A DNA stretch of 64,000 bases from Symsagittifera roscoffensis (taxonomy: Eukaryota > Xenacoelomorpha > Acoela > Convolutidae). Shown piece after piece: positions 53,752-64,000 of the stretch. Location of the stretch: assembly GCF_963678635.1 (NCBI RefSeq), contig NC_087062.1, positions 11,268,670-11,332,669 on the forward strand, written 5' to 3'. How positions within the stretch are numbered: position 1 is the stretch's first letter; each line of letters starts with the position of its first letter. The notes under the pieces were generated by a model. It was not told the DNA's origin. It made no database searches and saw nothing but the letters and a program-made list of their open reading frames with translations. A program made the position numbers and the translations under genes.

Positions 53752-54255
53752 CGTGTGCTAAAACTTTCTTGTTAATTGAGAGGCCCTTTTTATCGATTTT
53801 GAAGTTCTTTGGATGCTTTCTGACAGATGAAAGTTTGCCGTGCTACTCAAGATACAAAATTAGAGGTAGTATTTCAAAATATATTTCAGCATGAGTTCGA
53901 TTATCCATTTTGAACTTTTGTTTTGAGCATTTTCAAAGTTTTTTTCAACGTTGGTTTTACTGGGTTTTCAGACAAAAAAACTTTGAAATTGCTCAAAACA
54001 AAAGTTCATAATAGATAATCTAAAAGATAATCTAAAGGTTTTAGCTCTAGTTTGAATCTTGCTGTGCTGACATTGTTTGGTTTTGGGAGAAAAAATAATA
54101 GCTGTTTTAAGCACAACATGTCTTAGCAAATGAAATCAGCCAATTTGATCTTCAGCTCACCAGACGACGCTTTAACATAACTGTAGGATTTGTTTCTCTG
54201 TTTTTGCTGAAATTTTCAAGTTCATTAGATAGATTACAGTGTAGGCTAATAAGTT
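53752..54255. repeat. Second copy of the B unit
   Basis: Near-identical to 50673-51176 over the full 504 bases, including the internal hairpin, with sharp ends at 'cgtgtgctaaaac' and 'gtaggctaataagtt'. Confidence 0.92.
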
Positions 54256-55290
54256 GGTAACTCGGTACTAACTGCTTTTCCATTGATCAATCAATTTCTG
54301 TTTTGTCGGAAATGTAGCCAGGTTTGTAATGCTTTTTTACTAGGCAACAGCGACTTAGAGATATTCTTTGTGGTCATTTTAAATAGCAAGTATCCAATTT
54401 CATCCGCTTTGCAAAGTGAAGAGGGCTTACGTTTCCCAGAAAACTGTGGACTAGTTTTCTGGTAAAATATATAATTTATTTTGACTCTTTATCATTTTCT
54501 AGATCCCATTTCATAAAAAAAGTACCGATAATTCAGAATCGTTAAAGACAGTAGCGGATTTAGGGATTCGACTCCCTGCCGACCCAATGAGCCTCCCCTT
54601 TTTACATTTTTAAGTTATCCCTTTTGACTAATGGCCCTACAATTTTTCTATAAATTTGTCTAAATACTAAATTTGGGGGAAAGGGCGCGTCGATAAAATG
54701 CAATTGTTGTTGAAATTTTTTTAAAAAGTGCCTGAAAACGCCTTTCTTTCAACATTTCGCCTGCGGCGCAGAAATTCACGTCGAAACTCTGTCTTCTTAG
54801 TGCTTTCGGAGAGCTGGGAAAAATCAACTTGGTTGGTTGACCAACAAAAAAAAGTCGACAAAATTTATCGACAATTTTTGAAAAGTCTGCACCCCCCCCC
54901 TTTAAGAAAGTCCAGATCCGCCCATGGTAGAAGGCACTTCAAATATAATGATTGAAGAAATCTGCTTCATCAGCGATGTTAGCTGCAACTTTTTGTCAAA
55001 TTGGATAAATGGTCGTAAATAAGTCTCCTCATTGCTGCTGTTGGACTTCAGTTTTTGAACTTTTTTTGAAGTTCGCTTGATAGAAATAGAGCAAACTATG
55101 AAACTATGTCATGAATTTGTTTCAAAAGAAGTTAGGATGATATTTAAGATTTAGTTTTCACTATAACTTGAAGCATTTTTAAACTTTTCGATGTTGCAGA
55201 GACAATAAACATCTATGCAGCGATTTTAAAATGACCATTAAATTCAGGATTCAAGAAAACAAAACATTTATTTCAGTTTTCATACTGATC
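54256..55290. other. Intergenic, nothing recognised
   Basis: AT-rich with a C9 run at about 54892-54900. Short open frames here lack coding character. Confidence 0.45.
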
Positions 55291-55295
55291 ATACG

Positions 55296-55640
55296 AGTAA
55301 TAATAATTATAATAATGGTAATAATAATCATAATAAAAATCATAATAATCATAATAATCATAATCATAACAATTTTAATAATCATAATAATAATCATAAT
55401 AATGATCATAATAATCATAAATAATAATCATAATAATCATAATATAAAAAATCATAGTAATCATAATCATAATAATCATAATAATCATAATAAAAATGAT
55501 AATAATAATCATAATAATCATAATAATCATAATCATAATAAAAATAATAATAATAATCATAATAATAATCATAATAATCATAATCATCATAATAATAATC
55601 ATAATAATAATCATAATAATCATAGTAATAATAATAAGAT
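55296..55640. repeat. (AATAATCAT)n-type AT-rich microsatellite
   Basis: About 345 bases of 'ataatcat' and 'aataat' permutations. Apparent Asn/His-rich and Ile-rich frames on both strands come from this repeat. Confidence 0.95.
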
Positions 55641-56649
55641 TGAATTTAACCCGCAACAACGCCAAGTTTTCAACGTTTTGTGTAATATTGTTTATTTTTT
55701 CAAAGAAACAAAATTTTCTTCAGTACTGTACACATCTTCGCATTTTGTGACTTCATATGATCCAAAAACACTCTTAATATAGCTTTTCAGCTATTAAATA
55801 CAATTTCATTGCGGTGAACAGCTACTAATCGATTCCAGAAAAAATTCCCTATGATTTGATTTTTATCCTATATATTAAATGAGTGACATTATTTCAGCAT
55901 AAAGTCTAATGTTTGAGGGGCCATTGAGCTCAGCGTTTAAGAAACCACTCAGCACAGCCTAGCAAAAAACTTCTAGAAAACTAAAAAATTGAGTCTGGCT
56001 TCTTCTAGAAAATTTTAAACAAGAAGGAAATTAAATGATAGAAAGTACCTGCCATTTTTCTTTTCTTCGGCATTTCGTGATCATTTATGTTTTTAAGACG
56101 AATTAACCAAAAATAACCAAAGCTTCATTTTTTAACAACGCAAGCCAAAACTTTGCGTGAAAACTTAGCAGTTTTTCTCGAATGCGTCAAAAAATTGAAA
56201 CTGATTTTGATTTTTTTTTGCTTCAAATCTTGCGCGCAAACCGATTGACGCTCTAAAATAACTTTAATTCTATTTGCGACTCGATTTTTCTTGTTTGATG
56301 CCTTGCTTTACAAAAAAGATTGCTAAAAAACATTTTAATTTTGCAAACAGATTTTTGCTGCAATTAATTTTAAATTTCATCTCAATTTTTCTCGAAGCTT
56401 TCCTTACCAATTCACGCTGTAAAATAATTTTTTAAAAAATGTATTCTAAAAATTTCAAAACGGTTGATGCTATGAAAAACGTGATTTAAGTCAAAGTTTC
56501 ATGCTATGAAATCATCTATCTATACTATATTTAAATGCGAGTGACAGCTATCTCATATGTTTAAGCATAATAATTTTGCATAATTAACGAAAGAATTTTT
56601 TCCTGTTTAAGCTATGTCATATATTGCAATGCTTAAAAAAATTTCCGGA
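55641..56649. other. Intergenic, nothing recognised
   Basis: AT-rich, no gene. From 56100 it has weak similarity to the degenerate 'tttcatcgctt' repeats found after 58300. Confidence 0.4.
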
Positions 56650-57290
56650 GTTTTTCTCTTTTCTTTTTGTATCTTTTATTAGTATCTTTTTTCATCTTTT
56701 TTTCTAATTTATTTTTATCTTTCTTTTTCTATCTTTCTTTTTCTATTTTTCTTTTTCTACCTTTCTTTTGCTTTTTTCTTTTCCTATCTTTTTTTTCTAT
56801 CTTTTATATCTATCTTTCTATTTCTATCTTTCTATTGCTATCTTTTTTTCCATCTTCCTTTTTTTCCTTTTTTCTTTCTTTTTTCTAATCTTTTTTTTTC
56901 AATCCTTCTTCTCTATCTCTTTTCGATCTTTTATCTTTTAATTTTTTTTTGTCTTTTTTCGATCCTTCTTTTCCCATCGTTTTTTATTTTTTCCCATCTT
57001 TTACCCGTCTCCTAATTTTCTATCTTTCAATTTGGGTTCGACGATTAAATTCAGAATAGTACTACAGTCAAACGGTTGTCTTCAATCTTCGTTTTTCTTT
57101 ATCTGTCTTTTTTACTTTTTTTTCTATATTTTTTTAAATTTTTTTTTTTCAATTTTTTTTCTTTCTTTTTCCGATCCTTCTTATTCAATCTTTTCTATTT
57201 CTCTTTTTTTGCATCCTTCTTTTTCGATCTTTTTCTTTTTTGAAAGTTTTTTCTACCATTTGCGATCCTTCTTTTTCGATTCTTTACTAT
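56650..57290. repeat. Pyrimidine-rich (TTTCTATCTTT)n low-complexity tract
   Basis: More than 600 bases of T/C-rich strand with recurring 'ctatctttctttt' and 'gatccttcttttt' units. Phe/Leu/Ser-rich frames here are artefacts. Confidence 0.9.
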
Positions 57291-57429
57291 CTTGCCTCGC
57301 TTTAACTTTTTGAACGCAATATTTTTGCATGTTTAACGGCAGAATTTTTTCACGTTTAAGCTATATCGTATATTGCAATGGTTAAGATTTTTTTTTCAGA
57401 TTTTCCAGTTTGAATTCAGTGGTTATTCC

Positions 57430-58290
57430 AGCGAGTTTAAAATAGCAGCCCAATAGTGGGATGCTGTCAGGGTTTTCAAAGAAGTTGCGAATTTGGCCTC
57501 CTATTTAGAATGCTCAACTCTTTTTAGTGTACGAGATACCACGATTTTTGATTTTTTTCAACAAAATTACAAACTCAAATTACAAAATAATTAACAAAAA
57601 TTGAAATTCCCAACCTTATAGTTGGGGCTATCTGAGTAAACTCAGGAGTTGTGAACCTTGCAACCAATTATGACTACTCAAGTCCTTGTAGTTTTTCACA
57701 TATGACGTTTTTTGTGACTTTTTAAAAGTTTTCAGTAAAAATCAACTTCGAAAATTGTTTCAATTTGAAATTCCTAATCCTGTAGCTGGAGGCTATCAGA
57801 GTACTCTCAGGGGGTTGCGACCCTTGCCTTCAATTATGACTGCTCGAATTCTTGTAGTTTTAGAGATGAAATTTTTTGTGATTTTTTTTTCGTGTAGTTG
57901 GTTGCTGTCCGGGTACTCACAAGTGTTGCAAATCTTGCCTCCAAAGATGATTGCTAAAATCTTTATAGTTTTCGAGATATGAGGTTTTTACTATAATTTA
58001 TAAATTTTCAGTTAATTTAGATGTAGAAAAATTCGCAATTTGTAAATATCCCAACCCTATAATTGGGTGCTGCCAGGTTACTCCGTGGAGTAGTAAATCT
58101 TGCCTTCAAATATGACTTCTCAACTATTTGTATTTTTCGAAATTTGACATTTTCGAGATTTGACAGAAAACAGGAATTTTGAAAAAATTGTGAAATATGA
58201 AATTACGAACCATGTAATTGCGTGCTGTCAGAGTACACTAAAAGTCTGTAAGTCTGGTTTCCAATATATGCGGAGTTGTCAAAAATTAAA
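57430..58290. repeat. Degenerate tandem repeat of about 160 bp
   Basis: Units start near 57601, 57764, 58045 and 58203 with 'aaattcc.aa(c/t)c.t.tag', then 'tg.gctatcagagta.ctca.g', 'ttgc..cc(t)tgcctt', 'tagttttcgagat'. A shortened unit is at 57890. Same family as 15470-15960. Confidence 0.75.
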
Positions 58291-58299
58291 AACACCGGA

Positions 58300-59530
58300 G
58301 GTCCATTACACGCTAGTTTGATTTAAATCGAAGTTCCATTGTTTGATGATATGGCTAAAAATTTGAGTTTTCTGAGCCAATCAAGCTGCAAGATACCTTG
58401 AAAATTATCATTGCTAATGAGGTTGCTTAAACTAGCTACTGTTTTGCGAATCAGTGCATGCCATGAAATGAACTGTGACTAAACGAAATTTTTTTGCCTA
58501 ACGAGATTGCTTAAGCAACTTAGTTTTTACGATGCGATTTTGTTTTGAAATTCAAAAGAAAAAATTTTAAGTTTAGTCATTCCATGAGCTAATTTAAAAC
58601 ATTGAAAGCTACATGAATGATTTCAGGCCACAAAACAAGGCGAAGTTTCATCAATTGAAAATTGTTGGAAAAACTAAGTTGTCCAAACCAATTCATTCTA
58701 AAAATAACTAACTTTTTGCGAATTAATTCGTTTTTAATAAAGTTGCTCAAAAACCAAAAATTTGCAAATGGACTCTAAAAAAGGATTGAGAACATTTTAA
58801 GTTTTAGCCGACCGATGCGCTTAAGACTAATAGCTTCGAGAATCGATTCAAGCTATAAAATACTCAAAGTTTCGTCGTTTGTTGAGGACGCTTAAGAAAA
58901 CATGTAGTTTTTTATGATAAGTTTCATGCAATGAAAAACTGAATTTTGTTGCAACTTCATCGCTTGGTGAATATGTATAACCTTTTTGAAGCAGATTCAT
59001 TCTATGAAAATTTTGAAATAAATAATTGTTTCATCGCTTATTGAAGCGGCTTAAGAAAATTTCAGTTTTTGCAAATCAAATCATGAAACAAACTAAAATA
59101 AAGTAGTTTGAAGTTTCATCGCTACATGAGGTTGATTGGAATTTTTAACATTTTTAATTTTTTTTATTGTTTTACAAACCAAATTAAACTATGAATTTTT
59201 ATTGCTCGGTGAAGTTAGTAACTGTAACTGTTAGCTTTCGAAATATTGCAATGAAATTACTTTTCAAAGATCCCTTGATAAGCTTGCTTGGAAAAAATTT
59301 AAAAACTCGCGAGTTTTTTCCATCGCTTGTTTTTTGCGTACGAACTTGTGTTATTGAAAAAAATTGACGTTTTAAAAGTTTCATTGCTTGATTAGCTTGC
59401 TATTAATTTTTTTAGTTTTTTTTCTATCTGCTTCGCGCTCTGAATTAATTTAAGATTTGAAAATTTCATCGCTTGATGATCTTGCATAAAAATGACCTTG
59501 CAAAAAATATCTTGCATAAGGATCTGCCTG
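58300..59530. repeat. Degenerate tandem repeats of about 75-95 bp
   Basis: The phrase 'agtttcatcgctt(g)(a)tgaagttgctta' or variants appears at about 58650, 58870, 58965, 59035, 59111, 59205, 59375 and 59463, each followed by 'aaaatttcagttttt.gaatcgattca.gctatgaaa'-like text. Confidence 0.6.
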
Positions 59531-60154
59531 TTAGCTTTTTCACGATTCGATTTAGCCTACTGAGTCGTCTCATGTCTAGTTTTTACCTATCTATGTGAGA
59601 TTTTGACGAAAATGGTAAGCTTTCCTAAGCAGAATCTTGCAGAGTTTATGAGTCTTGGGGCTGCATATCCCCCATCCTCAATTCTGCTTGAAAGTTTTTG
59701 TGTGCTCACCCCTGTTTCCATCCTCTTGTTACCATTCTACAACATCCATTTCGGACTGATTGATGTTCAACTACTTTTATCAGAGGCGCATTTGATAGTT
59801 TTTGAAGATAACACTTTTTCTAACAGAGTAATGCAGGTTCAAGAACGTGGTTTTTGAATCGAGTCTTCTAAAAATTCCTCAAACAACAAAAATGTGACTA
59901 AGAAAATGTTTAAATTCTAATTTAGGTGAATCAGAAACCATCTATGAAATTTTTTATGAAAACCGTCCTGCCAAAATTTCTACGCATACCACCAAACAAG
60001 ACATAAACATCGAAGAAAGAATTCTTAAAAATTTGGGCAAATTAGGGCTGCACTGTAAATCAATGCCACCAAAAACCAAAGAAGCACTTAGTTGCTTTAC
60101 AAGTAGTGCAAAAACCCACATACATCTTCAAAAATAATTGGAAAAGCAAAACAA
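59531..60154. other. Intergenic, nothing recognised
   Basis: An 84-codon frame at 59603-59857 has a Pro/Leu/Ser-rich composition but no features to call it a gene. Confidence 0.4.
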
Positions 60155-60800
60155 CAACAAAGTTTCCGGTTACTGTGCAAGTAGCATAGAAGAGTCTTAA
60201 TTTTGCACAAACAGTCTTAAAAAATATAACAAAAACTTTCAAACTATTGTCCGTTTTTTTCGGTGTGGTGTGATAAAAAGAGCTGAGCCAAAAAAACTGG
60301 GGTTTAGATTTGAATGACAGCCGTACTATAATAAGCAAAACAAAAAAAAACAATTTTTGCAGAAAAAATAGAAAAACGACAAAAAGATTTAAAAAAAGTA
60401 TTTTGAGTTTTTGAAAAATTTGATTCCTAAAAAGCTCTGAAATCTTGTAGTAAACTAACGTTACCCTAGTAAAACCAAATTTTTATGTTTTAAAATAAGC
60501 TATTATAAGCTTTAAAGCAATTAAAACAAGACTGCTCGCTCGCTATAATCGCTCTAAATAATACGACAACTCGAAGATTTCTAACCAATTTTTCTCGATT
60601 TGTTAGGAAGTTTTTTTGAAATTTTTTAACATGGTTTCAATCAGGACTGTAGGGGTTCATTATGATATATCACTCACGCCAGTCCAAAGATTATTTGCGG
60701 TAGCTGACTTTGCCGGTAAAACAAGAAGAAAAAAGTTAAAACAGACCCAAATACAAAGTTCATCCCCATTTTCAATGCTCGGAACAACAACAAAATGTTT
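60155..60800. repeat. Dispersed repeat family B, further copy
   Basis: Starts 'ttccggttactgtgcaagtagca', contains 'ggtgtggtgtgataaaaag', ends 'ccattttcaatgctcggaaca', the same order as at 39405-40545. Confidence 0.8.
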
Positions 60801-61495
60801 AAGAAATGCTTAGTTCGTTTTTTGCGTGTTTCAAGACACCGAATATTCTAGTTGTGCGGCGTGTAAATGTCTAAGAACCATAATAACATTAAAGCACCAA
60901 GTGTTTTTTGATTAGAAAAGCTGTTTTTTTTCTACCTGAACGAAGCGTAAACTGTCTATAATACATTATCTTACTTACTGGAATAAGATATTGATTCCTG
61001 AAAGTGAATAAAAAATACATGCTATCAAATTCAATTCAGTCTTTAGAACATGCTGTTTTAGATCAGATCGTAACGAAAACTAAAAATTGTGTTATCGAAC
61101 ATAGTTTGGCCAAGTAACACATAACGATAGCACCACCACCACATACCCCTTAAACAAACTGATGTTTTGAATCGTTTTCATAAAAAGTTTCAAACAATCA
61201 AATTTTCTCTTGATCGAAATTTTTTTAGGTTTCATTGATATGTTCCTTCCTTGAAAATTTCTTCTTTTATATTCCTTCTTTTGCTAAAACTCTTCTTTCA
61301 TTTTCGCCTTTCTCACTCTAATGCTCGAACGCACCAAACGCACTGATAGTTCCGACCTCGCACTTCTGCTATCTTGATGGTTTGGTGGTAGCTTTCCCTT
61401 TGTCGTCTCGTTCCCACTCTTGCTGATGGTCCTGCATATCCTCAGCATGTAAAAGAGCCTCGATTTCTACCTCAAAAGTATCCGGTCCGGTTGTA

Positions 61496-61498
<3 letters not shown>

Positions 61499-61537
<39 letters not shown>
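61499..61537. repeat. (CT)n microsatellite
   Basis: About 19 perfect CT dinucleotides within a less AT-rich stretch (61300-61900) that otherwise shows no gene. Confidence 0.97.
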
Positions 61538-61540
<3 letters not shown>

Positions 61541-61917
61541 TGGAATCGAGGGCCGTTTCCATTTCCGTCCTCGCTTCCCTTGTCCAAACTACTCCCTCGT
61601 ATTTGGCGCAAACTTCTCTGGCGTGGTAGTTTTGACTGAATCTTCTTTGACTCCTTTTTTCTAATTTTCATCGCTCATTCAAGTTTTCCAAAGATGACGT
61701 TTATGTCGTTGTGCTTCTAATTTCAATTTTTATATCGCGCCACGGTCCTTGATCAACAGCATCTGTTTTCTGATTTTCCTGCAGTCGTCGTTAATTGCCG
61801 CAAACTTTTGCAATGAGATCCTTTAATGCTGGAAGACCGAGTTTTTAATCACTGTTTTCTTGTTACTCGGCACCTTAATTGTTTTTGTCGACGAAGAATT
61901 GGAAGTTTTCATGCAAC

Positions 61918-62300
61918 TTAATTTTTTCTTTCTTTTCTCAGTTCATACATCCTAATAGCTTTTTGAGTTTTGAGTGTACAATTGAACCGTTTTACCAAGC
62001 CTGAAGCGCGGTGATTGTCCACCGGCGTTACCAATAATTTTTTATTATTATTTCCCTCAAACGTTTTTGCCACCTCTTCAGTGAGGCGTGTCGCCTGATC
62101 AACTCTTATCGGCCTAAAGACTCCGTGTAATCAGTTATATAACTCGAGGTTTTGAACCGCGTTTCCACCGTTTACATTTTTGAATATTTCACAGTTAAAA
62201 AATAGTAGAATACCGATCCATCGGGCATAAAATATGAATTCCCCAACCTTTTTCTTTTCTTATCGGTCCCATGAAATCAATTTGGCGCTATTCGTTTCGT
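61918..62300 (-). pseudogene. Ty3/gypsy-like LTR retrotransposon integrase relic
   Basis: Minus strand, from about 62300: RQIDFMGPIR (first catalytic Asp), GIHILCPMDRYSTIF, a shift, NVNGGNAVQNLELYN, a stop, LHGVFRPIRVDQATRL (second Asp), then LLVTPVDNHRASGLVKRFNCTLK. The last is the '(P)xDHRAxGLVER' block of Ty3/gypsy integrases, with the catalytic Glu changed to Lys. A Lys/Arg-rich end and a stop at 61918-61920 follow. At least two in-frame breaks occur. No LTRs or other pol domains were recognised nearby. Not related to the Polinton integrase at 5.6 kb. Confidence 0.7.
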
Positions 62301-62385
62301 TCATCCAGTTTTGGAAGTTGCTTAATGATGTTTTTTGGTATAATGATTTTCAGTTTTCTTTCAAATTCTTGTGCTCAGTTTGTTC

Positions 62386-62676
62386 TTTTCGCCGCCAGAA
62401 AGCAGATAGAGATTATAGAAAACGGCAGAAAATTACAGTTGCCGTGAAGTTGAATAAGAAAACAAATGCACCCGGGCCAAGCAGGAATGCAGGACATAGC
62501 AGAGAATTTTTAGAGGCCGGAAAAGTGTAAGGACATCGTTCACAATTCCTAAAATTTCTCTGCTATGTCCTGCATTCCTGCTTGGCCCGGGTGCATTTTT
62601 TTTCTTATTCAACTTCACGGCAACTGTAATTTTCTGCCGTTTTCTATAATTTCTATCTGCTTTCTGGCGGCGAAAA
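62386..62676. repeat. Long inverted repeat: 125-bp arms, 40-bp loop
   Basis: 62386-62510 and 62551-62676 are inverted copies with very few differences (a short A/T-run length change near 62463/62599). The arms are less AT-rich than the surroundings and include 'gcacccgggccaagcagg'. A frame on each strand carries the same KLNKK.NAPGPSRNAGHSRE peptide, which is a consequence of the symmetry. Confidence 0.95.
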
Positions 62677-62699
62677 TTTTCCTTCCGATTTTTGCGGTT

Positions 62700-64000
62700 T
62701 TAGTTGTCGCGAAAAATCAGCTGTTACGTGTCATGCACGTCCTATTGAAAAGTTTTAAAACAGTTTCGTAACTTCTTGCTACCCTTCCTTTTTTGGTTCA
62801 GAATGCAAATAACGTCGTTTAAAATCAGTTTCGATGTCCTGTTCGTTTGAATTAAACAGAGTATTTTGTGGTCGAACGGCACACAAACATTACAATCCAT
62901 CAAAAAAACTCTGCAAAAATCATCTGAATTTTCTTATGGATATCCTTCTCTTGAGCAACTCAGAGCTTCGGCTACTTTATCTATGTATTAATAAAAATGT
63001 TTTTTTTTCTTTCTTGATAAGAAAAACAATTAACTTGGGCAGTAACATTTCGTTGTAAACATCTCCAATCCGGTTTATTTCGAACGTTCTACCAAAAATT
63101 CAAAAGTATGCGAACGCTCTAAGAACTAAACCAATCAAAGTCAAGGTCAAGTTTTTTTTTCATAAGCTCTACCCTAAATATAAACCATGGCAACCTATGG
63201 AAAAAATACATAGAAGAATTTTTCTCCAGGAATGAGAAATCAAATTTTTCTCTCAAAGAATGATATCTAATTTTTAAACTTCAATAAGCAAAATGTTTTT
63301 TCCTCAAAACACATTTGTTTTGGAGACTCAACCAAAAAAATTGGAAAAGGACCTTTAATTGGAATATATTTTATATTAGTGCAAATGATGTTAAAATAGG
63401 TTGTAAGATAAAAACGTTTTTCTTTACCCATGCGATCAGCAAACATTATACAATCGGGTTTTGGACTTTTTTCGTGTAACTAAGTGAACAAATATGTAAA
63501 AGTAAGCAAGTAGACATGTTTTATGATTTTGTTTTGTCTGTTTTATTGCCACATTGTAGAAGTAGAATAGTTTTGTTGTTGTACACAAATTTAATTGTTA
63601 AAGCATTAAGTATTTTATTTTTTATGCTTTTTTTAATTAACTGGCCTTTACTTCAAACATTTTCTTTTTTTTTGGTTTTTTAACGCTTAAAACTTTATTC
63701 TGCCAAATTTTTCTGGCTTACATTTTGTCAGCGTAAGCTCACCTTTTGATTGGTTTCAATGGAAACTAATTTTCAGTACGCCCCTCTAGATTGCGCAAAA
63801 TTTAAAATATTAGAATTTTCTGATTTTCATTTTTTTTTCGTTTCTTTTTTCCCCGCTTGAGATATTTTTTGTTTTTTTTCCGCGTGCTAAATTTCGGCTA
63901 ATAATAAATCGGCTGAATGGCCCTCAGTTGCGTTTTTGAGGACTGAAAAAAATTTTTAACTGCGAGTGTGTTTTGAGGGTGAGGGCAAACTAAAAATTTT
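62700..64000. other. Intergenic to the right edge, nothing recognised
   Basis: AT-rich. A diverged 'atgcgatcagcaaacattatacaatcggg' at 63430 resembles the ACGCTTGC hairpin repeat. No gene is seen. Confidence 0.45.

Noticed and set aside
55231-55782. Long Asn/His-rich frame (183 codons) and Ile-rich frames on both strands
   Set aside because: They arise from the AT-rich microsatellite at 55296-55640; repeats without stops give open frames in several phases at once.
56650-57313. Phe/Leu/Ser-rich frames that look like membrane proteins
   Set aside because: They come from a pyrimidine-rich low-complexity tract.
62234-62618. Frames sharing a peptide on opposite strands around the long inverted repeat
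   Set aside because: The shared peptide is forced by the symmetry of the inverted repeat and not by two related genes.

Overview
This window is nuclear DNA of an animal. It is AT-rich, its genes have GT-AG introns, and transposon relics and short dispersed repeats fill most of the space between exons. A TRAPP subunit 6 gene, a collapsin response mediator protein (CRMP)/dihydropyrimidinase gene with the CRMP-type C-terminal tail, secreted CAP-domain proteins and a PHD-containing CR1/L2-like LINE all point to a bilaterian, probably an invertebrate. A tunicate-like genome is possible, but that is only a guess. I see no rRNA, functional tRNA, CRISPR or bacterial-type operon.
Layout. (1) 1-8.8 kb: unrecognised coding relics, a 31-bp minisatellite, then a decayed Maverick/Polinton. 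In order on the + strand it has accessory ORFs, a membrane protein, an FtsK/HerA-type packaging ATPase, a small basic helical ORF overlapping the ATPase tail, a coiled-coil ORF, an rve integrase with a C-terminal chromo/SH3-like region, a penton-like minor capsid protein, the second half of the major capsid protein, a small membrane protein and an adenain-like cysteine protease. Most are frameshifted and no DNA polymerase B is seen. (2) 10-15.1 kb: a rearranged non-LTR retrotransposon on the minus strand (PHD finger, APE-type endonuclease, reverse transcriptase) carrying internal duplications. (3) 16.3-26.1 kb: a 2.6-kb tandem duplication (two full units plus a partial third) that copies the first exon of a secreted CAP gene. 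The remaining exons, at 25.0-26.1 kb, add a C-type-lectin-like domain. (4) 29.8-33.0 kb: a paralogous CAP gene without the lectin domain. (5) 34.7-35.5 kb: a TRAPPC6 gene. (6) 35.9-48.6 kb: a ten-exon CRMP-like gene whose metal site has lost two ligands. Its long introns hold several families of non-autonomous repeats and foldback elements. (7) 49-64 kb: essentially gene-free repeat country with modular 500-bp repeats, foldbacks, satellite-like arrays, a Ty3/gypsy integrase relic and a long inverted repeat.
How the genes relate. The two CAP genes are tandem paralogues: same exon phases, same N-terminal architecture, same loss of the Glu in the GEN motif. They differ by gain or loss of the lectin-like domain and of one intron. 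TRAPPC6 and CRMP lie head to tail, 425 bp apart. Splice-acceptor-like sequences sit just upstream of both start codons, which raises the possibility of 5'UTR introns or spliced-leader trans-splicing. The Polinton genes would once have formed one virus-like module; they are now fossils. Every gene model was assembled by eye from splice signals, reading phase and remembered family features. No database search was run.
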